Of a stretch of DNA of 64,000 bases, positions 58,901-64,000 are shown in pieces. The stretch is from Sipunculus nudus. Lineage: Eukaryota > Annelida > Sipuncula > Golfingiida > Sipunculidae. Within the stretch, counting starts at the first letter, position 1, and each line of letters starts with the position of its first letter. The notes beneath the pieces are model-generated. The model saw nothing but the letters and a program-made list of their open reading frames with translations. It ran no database searches and had not been told where the DNA came from. The DNA lies in contig CM049311.1 of assembly GCA_026874595.1 (NCBI GenBank), forward strand, positions 17,631,676-17,695,675, written 5' to 3'. A program made the position numbers and the translations under genes.

Positions 58901-61900
58901 ATCGCCGATTCCAATGTCATGGACAAACCTCGGGATAAATAAAAAACCAAACATCATCGGGTGGGGAGACATAAATAGTGCTGGAACTACCCCAAATATT
59001 GCACAATGCACCACACTGAAGTATGCAACAGATACCACTGCGTGTAGGAGTGCTCTGAGTAGCTGCGGTGAAAAGGTTACATATAAACATATGTGCCTTG
59101 AAAGGACTGCAACCGGGAACCAAGGAGGGTACACTGGTGATGCAGGGGCAGCAATCGTTTATCAGGGAAAACTTTACGGCATTATGTCTCACCAGTCGTG
59201 CGGCACAGAAAATATATATACTGCCGGCTTGAAAATAAATAAAATGCTTGACAACCTGCTTGCAAACTGTGGCTGCCTCATGTCAAATCTAGGTGAGTAC
59301 AAGTAATAATATGTTATGCTAATCGATATTAAAACCTCCGCAAGGAAGTTATTATTTCTTGTCTGTTCAGAATCTTAACGTAAAAAGTAATGAACAAATG
59401 TTGATGCAGATTTTGTGTATCGTTAGGGAAACACCTTAGGCACAGTCCGTTTAATTTTGGAGGTAAGCTGGATCAACAGAATACGTATTAAATTCATAGG
59501 ATTATATTCCATTGTGACACAGGGCGATTTCTTTGTTCACAGATAAACCGCTCCATTCATACGTATTATGGCCAGCATTTGTTAGGAAAATGACATGATG
59601 AACCCGTGTTTCTGAAATTTGAACTTGTGCGAGAAACACAGGAAAGTTTGATTTGGAGGGGGTGTGGGGTTCTGGGGAGATCAGATTGCCGTAAGACTAC
59701 ACACGTGTTTTTTTATGTCCCATACTTGTCTTCATTTAAAAATTATGATGTTGAACAATTATTTTTTTTAATCTGCTGTTGATAAATTTACCATATGATT
59801 GTGTCTGGCATCTGTATTACCAGCTTTGATCATGTGGATTATAACATAGAGGCGTCGATTTATCTTCACGGAAGTAGGGTTGACTCATATGCCTAGGTTT
59901 GAGCAATAGTATATTTTTTTCAGTTATATATATATATCGCGTGATTAAATCATTTTGTAAAAATGAGAATTATCATACAAACTTGACTGAATGTTAACAT
60001 TAAAATTTAATTGATAGATTATATTCAAATTATAATAGAAAATACCCATTTAAAATTGAACAAAAATTACCTTCGTATAACAGAAATATAAATAAAGAAT
60101 AATATGAGTGGAGAAAATTATGATATTCTTGGGACCGGGGCGCGTGGTCGTCGTCCTCCTAGTCATCTGGCGGGGGGGGGGGGGGGTGTCTGGTTGGAAT
60201 TCGTTTCGGGGGGTTCATATATCCGAGGGGACGGCTTTTGTTTCATTTGCCTGTTGATTGGTCCCCTCAATTGGATCAGTTTAAAAGGCCGTAAGTCATC
60301 TGAGCTATAGCGATCACTCTTTGTCCGTCGTCCGTCCGGCCATCCGGCCGTCTGTCCATTAACAAGGCACAAATTGTAATCGCTCGACCTGGAATCTTCT
60401 TACTTTATATCCAGAGAGGTCCATGAAAAGTCTCCTTGGAAACCTGGAAATAGGTCTCTGTTACCCATATCCTTTGAGCTATGAGGCCCCAAAGTACCCC
60501 CCAAGAATAGTCAAAAATTTCATACAAAAACTTCAATATCTCATTCCCTACATCACTGATGGTCATGATTTTTGGCATACATATTGATCATGAGATGTTC
60601 CAACAGTTTCTGCAGAATGGTGGCGCCATTTTTATTTTTCGATTTTTTTCGAATTTTTTTCTCTATTTTTGAGACCTTTAAAATGTGGACATCTGTTAAC
60701 AGGGCACAAGTCGTAAAGACTGGATCAGAATCTTCATTCTTGACATTCTGAGAGACCTATGAAAAGTCTCCATGAAAACCAGAAATTAGGTCTATGTTAC
60801 CCGTATCCTTCGAAGCTATGGGGCCCCAAAATATCCCCCCAGAATAGTCAAAAATTTCCCACAAAGACTTCAATATCTGATTAACTACGTCACTGATGGT
60901 CATGATTTTTAGCATACATATTGATCATGAGATGTCCCATCAGTTCTTGTAGACTGGTGGCGCCACCTGTATTTTTCGATTTTTTACGATTTTTTTTCTC
61001 TGTTTTTGAGACCTTTAAAAATGTGGACATCTGTTAACAGGGCACAAGTCGTAAAGACTGGACCTAGAATCTTCATTCTTTACATTCTGAGAGATCTATG
61101 AAAAGTCTCCATGGAAACCAGAAATTAGGTCTCTGTTACCCATATCCGTCGAGCTATGGGGCCCAAAAGTACCCTCCAGAAGAGTGAAAAATTTCATACA
61201 AAAACTTCAATATCTCAATAACTACATCACTGATGGTCATGATTTTTGGCATACATATTAATCATGAGATGTTTCATCAGTTTCTGCAGACTGGTGGCGC
61301 CATCTGTATTTTTCAAATTTTTACAATTTTTTTTCTCTATTTTTGAGACCTTTAAGGTAGTAGTTATCTGTCAACAGGGCACAAATCATAACAACTGGAC
61401 CTAGAATCTTCATTCTTTACACACAGGGAGACCCATAACAAATCTCCATGGAAACCTGAAATTAGGTCTCTGTTACCCATATCCATACAAAATATGTATA
61501 CATACATACATACAAAAGCTGAAGTATCTGAACAACTAATCCAGGACAACCATGCTTCTTTGCATGGATATTGACCATTAAGTGTTTTTATTAGTTTCTG
61601 CAGACTGGTGGAGCCACCTGTATTTTTTTTTAAAGTTTACGCATTTTTCTCTATTTTTGAGATGTATTAATACAGACACAATCTCAGCCTGTTGGTTAAT
61701 CTATTTGATGCTTCAGTTCAATGGTTATATAATACCATTCAGATGATAAAATTTCCTTTTGCAAATCTCTTCCCAGTCAGCTGAGCGTCATGACCCATGG
61801 GTCACTTGTTTAAACTTGTCTAAACATAAATTTTCTGCGCAAACGAATATATTTGTGGCGAATTATTTTGTATTTCTTATTGATTATTAAATCTCTTGTA

Positions 61901-63092
61901 AAAAATGAAAATGAACATTTAAGAAATATAAATTGAATTGGATAAAAAACACGATTTAGCTTAGGCAATTCGTATTGAATAATTGCATTTTACAATTCCT
62001 ATGCGAAATATCATAATTGTATTGTAAAAGCGTGCAGTGCCCATGACTGCTGGCAGAGATATCCTTGACATGAACTTAATTTATCCTCTCTGTCGAATGT
62101 GTTTCACACTCTCTGGTCGCGGAGTAATCTCTCTGAATTTTATTGTTTCAAGAGATGGTTCTAAATTTTATCATTAAATCTCAGATGACAGGGAAACTGC
62201 GCACTGAACAATTTTCAATTCTTACTCTAAAGAGAATTCAAGTAGTACTGTTTCTACGGTCTACATGCATAGGGTCAATCGTGCAAAATGGATCATGTTT
62301 CAACGTTCCCCAAGGCACAATGACGCCAAACATTTGTTTGCACTGTGCGAAAAGCGCTCAACCCACATTAAACATTACGGCAGAACTCATATACACAGGT
62401 ACATTCAATAAGGCCACACCAAACACATTATTCGTTTTACGCACCCAAAAACCAAAACTTTTTTTAAAATTATTGTTCGAGGCATAAAACTTGGAATTGA
62501 AAAGCTTGTCAAGACTAATATCAAATAAATTGCTTCAGTTCTTGATAAGGTGCATACAATCAACAACAAAAAATGAGTCCCTATCTCATGCCTGTAATAT
62601 TTGTTTCTTAGATTCGAACAAATAGCCCAAAATAGAAATATATATTCGGGGACCTGTTCCTCATTCGTAAAAAGGAGTAGCGAATCCATTAAACAAATAA
62701 TTTTTGTGGCCTGGATAACATGTCTGTTGTTTTATATTTAAGGAACCTTACACAAATCGGTTTCTGAATCGGACGACCCAGGATCAGGTGACAGTGACAG
62801 GGAGACAACCACGGTACGTTTTCTTGGTGTGTTCATTTTTGAGAAGATTCTAACTACTTATAGGTATAAGTAAATTGTAAATTTAATTTTACCTCTATAG
62901 ATAATATTTCATTGGATTCAATATTCAACAAAATGTGAATTACAATTATTGGTTGTAAAGTTCTGGTAATAAATAACACTTTTGTTCAGCATGGTCAAGG
63001 CTATTTTTTTCAATTTTGTTTTTCCTTTTTCCATCTGTTAGCCATCCATTATTAAGATCTTCATGGAACACATTCTTTCAGAAAATATTTAA
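47090..63092 (+). CDS. Secreted chymotrypsin-fold serine protease homologue (pseudoenzyme), six-exon model
   Basis: Exons 47,090-47,171, 52,506-52,647 and 58,784-59,292 join in phases 1 and 2. Exons 62,273-62,398, 62,743-62,813 and 63,042-63,092 are a weaker 3' extension. The protein has a signal peptide (residues 1-16, ending IYA), a short propeptide KKKGRDNY and the mature start IIGG. LTAKQC replaces LTAAHC (His to Gln at 66), GLACVK replaces DIALLK (Asp to Gly at 101) and GDAGAA replaces GDSGGP (Ser to Ala at 195). GWG (134-136), the Asp before the Ala, and the C51-C67 disulfide pair remain. The Cys normally before GDSGG is Tyr, leaving its partner C214 without its usual bond. The residue before IIGG is Tyr, so trypsin-like activation is unlikely. 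It should be secreted and non-proteolytic, perhaps a binder or regulator. Intron 2 contains an antisense LINE. Confidence 0.8.
47174..48050. other. Intron 1, proximal part
   Basis: AT-rich intron sequence. The ORFs at 47,214 and 47,449 (plus) and 47,683 (minus) show no domain and are taken as chance. Confidence 0.45.
48053..48190 (+). mobile_element. tRNA-derived SINE, family B, plus copy
   Basis: GTCCAGTGGTAACAAGCTCG (A-box region) is followed by GGCGACCCGGAATCGATCCC (B-box region), then GGCGTGGCTATAAGAGTGGG. The same order appears in reverse at 48,553-48,704. It lies within intron 1 of the protease homologue. Confidence 0.65.
48191..48552. other. Spacer between the two family B SINE copies
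   Basis: Intronic sequence with no recognised gene. The minus ORFs near 48,282-48,486 are low-complexity, from a GACAGAAAGACA-like run. Confidence 0.45.
48553..48704 (-). mobile_element. tRNA-derived SINE, family B, minus copy
   Basis: The reverse complement reads GCTGTCGAGTGGTAAATGGC, GGCGACCGGGTTTCGATCCC and GGCGTGGCTATGAGGGTTGG. It matches the plus copy 350 bp away, so the two form an inverted pair. The B-box word GTTTCGATCCC is close to the consensus GGTTCGATCCC. Confidence 0.7.
49085..49502 (-). mobile_element. tRNA-derived SINE, family A, copy 3
   Basis: Longest family A copy. The minus-strand head (GTTTCAGTGGCTCAAGGGTAG, then B-box-like GAGTTCAAGTCTC) lies at 49,435-49,502. The body carries GACTGCGTGACAGGGCG, CTCCTGGGTGTGTTATCATC and CCCCATTGCTGGGCCATAAT, and an A/T-rich tail with TTTTTTTCGTGGAGATAACC lies at 49,085-49,115. 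It sits in intron 1. Short minus-strand ORFs here (for example around 49,240-49,455) come from the SINE. Confidence 0.8.
49503..50110. other. Intron 1 sequence, no recognised gene
   Basis: The ORFs at 49,650 (plus) and 49,427-49,928 (minus) show no domain. The first minus ORF ends in SINE-derived residues. Confidence 0.45.
50111..50580 (+). mobile_element. TTAA-flanked MITE, copy 1
   Basis: The element 50,115-50,576 is flanked by TTAA (50,111-50,114 and 50,577-50,580). It starts AGGGGCCTAATCAC and ends GTGAATGGACAGCT, whose reverse complement AGCTGTCCATTCAC matches the start at about 10 of 14 positions. A second copy of the same length and orientation lies at 53,018-53,480. TTAA target sites are typical of piggyBac-type elements, so a non-autonomous piggyBac relative is a reasonable inference. 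It is non-coding. Confidence 0.65.
50581..52505. other. Intron 1, distal part
   Basis: No supported exon. The ORFs near 50,820-51,114 on both strands lack recognisable motifs. The 3' end carries a TTCTGTTTTTTTCTTTAAG acceptor. Confidence 0.45.
52506..52647 (+). CDS. Protease homologue, exon 2 (region of the lost catalytic His)
   Basis: Enters in phase 1 after TTTAAG and leaves in phase 2 at GCAA|GTAAGT. It encodes GYSCADDEWNYVGYFH, CSGTLIAQNVVL and TAKQC. CSGTLI..xVLTA.xC is the strand pair around the active-site His of trypsin-like enzymes. The His is replaced by Gln and the preceding Ala by Lys. The C51-C67 pair equals the conserved Cys42-Cys58 disulfide. Confidence 0.85.
52840..52935. repeat. 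(TA)n(GA)n(GATA)n compound microsatellite
   Basis: TATATA tracts pass into GAGAGA and then GATAGATA within intron 2, 190 bp after exon 2. Confidence 0.9.
53014..53484 (+). mobile_element. TTAA-flanked MITE, copy 2
   Basis: The element 53,018-53,480 sits between TTAA at 53,014-53,017 and 53,481-53,484. It shares with copy 1 the start AGGGGCCYAATCAC and the end GTGAATGGRCAGCT. Interior phrases such as ATCAAAACAAATTCAAC, TACCACCTWAAGTTAC and AATTACCCTTAGATCATTAA also match. It has the same orientation as copy 1, so exon 2 lies between direct repeats. Confidence 0.65.
53485..55154. other. Intron 2, no recognised exon
   Basis: Contains poly-C near 54,003 and a 25-bp tandem duplication (CATTCGGTCATTAAATGCAA...) at about 54,358-54,410. 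ORFs at 54,167-55,022 show no known motif. Confidence 0.45.
55155..55257. mobile_element. 85-bp MITE with 27-bp inverted repeats and 9-bp target duplication
   Basis: The element 55,164-55,248 begins TAGACTGGTACCCCGCTC and ends GAGCAGGGTACCAGTCTA. The 27-bp arms match at 25 positions. Perfect 9-bp direct repeats ACCGGAGTC flank it (55,155-55,163 and 55,249-55,257). A 9-bp duplication is typical of Mutator-like elements, so this is probably a tiny non-autonomous Mutator-type MITE. Confidence 0.75.
55540..56448 (-). pseudogene. LINE reverse transcriptase, C-terminal part
   Basis: 302 codons. GAPQGCVLSAVLF is at residues 44-56 and the catalytic YADDTVILG at 75-83. VKKTKEVVFDFRR, YKYLGCIIDRNLNW and the C-terminal domain follow, ending FKKSLVPHSIKHFN. 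The same protein continues upstream without an ATG (QFAYSSNRCTSDAIATLTHY and FIDYSSAFNTIQP, which carries the first catalytic Asp), from about 56,610. It is therefore the second half of one polyprotein, cut from the first half by frameshifts near 56,610 and 56,680. Confidence 0.85.
56656..58446 (-). pseudogene. LINE endonuclease and start of reverse transcriptase
   Basis: 596 codons. The endonuclease motifs are GNVRSL (98-103), TESWL (129-133), GGGVALYIN (163-171), VVYIPP, LGDMN (247-251, usually GDFN) and NSDHN (297-301). RT begins with KACGPDKISG at about 528, then KTAEIIPVAKN and DLRPVALTSI, where a frameshift leads to a stop. Residues 1-28 are unusual: Lys then a 15-residue hydrophobic run (YVLLVFMIIAFLVLT), like a signal peptide. 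A basic stretch (RRRPRGRRGGVRVRLRRR, 68-85) follows and could bind nucleic acid. Confidence 0.85.
58447..58783. other. End of intron 2; possible LINE 5' UTR
   Basis: TAACTCGG words and ACGAGCTTATCTAGATAGTAACGAG lie at 58,630-58,720. The intron ends with ATGGTTATTGCAG at 58,783. The LINE's true 5' boundary cannot be set by eye. Confidence 0.4.
58784..59292 (+). CDS. Protease homologue, exon 3 (most of the catalytic domain)
   Basis: Starts in phase 2 after TTATTGCAG, completing Lys75, and leaves in phase 1 at CTAG|GTGAGT. It encodes FTVGVADRSSSSGC through GLACVK (site of the lost Asp), IIGWGD, MCLERT, GGYTGDAGAAIVY (site of the lost Ser), GIMSHQSCG and TAGLKINKMLDNLLANCGC. The order equals the second half of a trypsin-like domain. 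If the donor is not used, the protein ends nine bases later as GEYK and stop (59,304-59,306), with ATTAAA at about 59,328 as a possible poly-A signal. Confidence 0.85.
59307..60299. other. Intron 3 or 3' flank, no recognised exon
   Basis: GAGGCGTCGATTTATCTTCACG at 59,850 is the third copy of the microsatellite-associated motif (also at 7,431 and 12,912), followed by short (TA)n at about 59,923. Poly-G is at 60,170-60,187. Confidence 0.45.
60300..61650. repeat. Tandem array, about 340-bp unit, four copies
   Basis: Begins with GTCCGTCGTCCGTCCGGCC (60,320-60,355). Units then repeat with TGTTAACAGGGCACAAGTCG (about 60,352, 60,690, 61,031 and 61,370). Other shared phrases are GAAAAGTCTCCATGGAAACC, GGTCTCTGTTACCCATATCC, CACTGATGGTCATGATTTTT, ATCATGAGATG and CAGACTGGTGGCGCCAYCTGT. 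Period is about 337-341 bp; similarity is high in the middle units and lower in the last. It lies in intron 3 of the six-exon model. No coding role was seen. Confidence 0.85.
61651..62272. other. Sequence before candidate exon 4
   Basis: No certain exon. Two further AG acceptors (at about 62,152 and 62,190) would extend exon 4 upstream in the same phase, so its left boundary is uncertain. Confidence 0.4.
62273..62398 (+). CDS. Protease homologue, candidate exon 4 (Cys-containing linker)
   Basis: A CTGTTTCTACGGTCTACATGCATAG acceptor region leads to a 126-nt segment open in phase 1 at both ends, closing at ACACAG|GTACAT. It therefore fits between exon 3 and exon 5 without shifting the frame. 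It encodes SIVQNGSCFNVPQG, then ICLHC and a possible N-glycosylation site NIT. It is not part of the standard protease fold. A symmetric exon like this could be optional. Confidence 0.4.
62743..62813 (+). CDS. Protease homologue, candidate exon 5 (acidic Ser/Thr linker)
   Basis: After TTATATTTAAG the phase-1 frame reads TLHKSVSESDDPGSGDSDRE and TTT, ending in phase 0 at ACG|GTACGT. Low complexity, acidic and Ser-rich; a typical linker composition. Support is phase agreement and good splice sites only. Confidence 0.4.
63042..63092 (+). CDS. Protease homologue, candidate last exon
   Basis: A long pyrimidine tract (TTTTGTTTTTCCTTTTTCCATCTGTTAG) gives an excellent acceptor at 63,041. In phase 0 it reads PSIIKIFMEHILSENI and stops with TAA (63,090-63,092). 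ATTAAA near 63,193 could serve for polyadenylation. It is short, so chance cannot be excluded. Confidence 0.35.
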   Translation, partial: PSIIKIFMEHILSENI

Positions 63093-64000
63093 ACAGAGGT
63101 GGCGCCTCCTGCAGGTTAAAACACACGCCAGTCATGTGATAAATATACCTTAAATATTTGGTAAATGATTGGTGAAGAAGTTAATCCATTTAATTAAAGG
63201 TAACAGATTTTGCACCATTTATGGAAAAATGTGAAATCAGAAAATTTCGGGGTCAGCAAAACTTGAACTCCGGTGGAACAATAAGGTATTTTCCGCAATA
63301 CCCTCAGTAATTGCTCATATACGAGCCTCTAATAGCCTACTAGTGTTATTTATATAATTCCGCCCCTAACCCCCCCCCCCCCCCCCCAGTCAGCCCAGTA
63401 TACCATTTGGGCTTGGGCAATACCATGTTATTGGACCTCCACTGTATATTTGTGGAATAGAAAGGTCGGAAAGTGAATTTGCAGTGAGGGTTAGGAATCT
63501 AAGTTTATAATATTGATATGACAGGCTAGAACGGCGGGGAAGGGAAGGGGTTCTCTGGTACTTCTTTTATCACTCGCCCGATAAATATGTGATATCACAT
63601 GCCTGTACGGGCCCGAGCACTTGACAAGTATAACCATGTTAGGACTCCAGTAATCGTTATCATAAACATAAACCAATATGGCCTGATGTATACATGTACT
63701 GCTTGCATATTAGAGGATAATTCCAAATATGTACATTGTCGAGATATAACTAGGTAGAGAAAGGTTAACAGGTTAACACGCACACACCATCCCCACCCCA
63801 CACATATATACATATATATATATATTTAAATAAATATACATATATATACATATACACAAACCATTTTAGGACTCCACGGGAACATAATTACGGCACGCCT
63901 ATGCGGAAACTAACTATAATGCATAAGCTGTAAGGCCACGTGGTTTATTGACATTTCCGGCATGTATGTTTGTTAAACGTGTTTGTACTATGCATTCTTC
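63093..64000. other. 3' flank, no recognised gene
   Basis: Holds a poly-C run at about 63,370-63,387 and TA/CA-rich tracts at 63,775-63,860. The minus-strand ORFs at 63,491-63,813 show no motif. Confidence 0.5.

Noticed and set aside
1-64000. CRISPR arrays, rRNA genes and prophage-like clusters
   Set aside because: No regularly spaced short palindromic repeats, no rRNA-like conserved words and no bacterial gene organisation; the window is eukaryotic.

Overview
This window reads as nuclear DNA of an animal. It is AT-rich with long gene-poor stretches, and the coding pieces are short exons bounded by GT-AG sites. It carries tRNA-derived SINEs, CR1/L2/Rex1-type LINEs, a PIF/Harbinger DNA transposon, Gypsy-like LTR debris, many (TA)n, (CA)n and poly-C/poly-G tracts, and several degenerate tandem arrays. 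The mixture suits a mollusc, perhaps a bivalve, or another lophotrochozoan. That is a judgement from repeat content and gene style, not a proof. I see no rRNA, no convincing functional tRNA gene, no CRISPR array and no operon-like layout.

The best-supported host gene runs on the plus strand from 47,090 to about 63,092. It encodes a secreted chymotrypsin-fold protein. The exons join in phase: 47,090-47,171 (phase 1), 52,506-52,647 (phase 2) and 58,784-59,292 (phase 1), then less certain 3' exons at 62,273-62,398, 62,743-62,813 and 63,042-63,092. All three catalytic positions are replaced (His to Gln, Asp to Gly, Ser to Ala), so it is a serine protease homologue (pseudoenzyme). Its second intron holds a disabled LINE on the opposite strand, and its second exon lies between two direct copies of a 462-463 bp TTAA-flanked MITE.

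Two other host-gene candidates are weaker. A cysteine-rich two-exon 3' gene end lies at 13,091-13,343 plus 14,106-14,161. An intronless ORF at 34,573-35,229 looks like a secreted protein of unknown family.

The rest is mobile and repetitive DNA. 1-6.6 kb: degenerate tandem arrays and palindromic blocks. 8.9-11.8 kb: a SINE and a solo LTR. 16.9-21.5 kb: several minisatellite-like arrays. 22.8-26.8 kb: a SINE next to a PIF/Harbinger element with TIRs and TAA target duplications, carrying a decayed transposase and an antisense MADF-like gene whose exons interleave with it. 26.9-31.4 kb: relics of a LINE endonuclease and of a Gypsy-like Gag/protease. 31.8-33.7 kb: a perfect 203-bp tandem duplication and an inverted-repeat element built on TCGAGATCTCGA. 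35.6-46.1 kb: a large imperfect inverted repeat (arms about 3.1 and 2.6 kb) around a spacer with a second solo LTR, tandem arrays and a LINE fragment. 48-49.5 kb: SINE copies. 55.2 kb: an 85-bp MITE. 60.3-61.65 kb: a 340-bp tandem array.

All coordinates were read by eye. Exon boundaries rest on splice consensus and phase agreement, not on transcripts.
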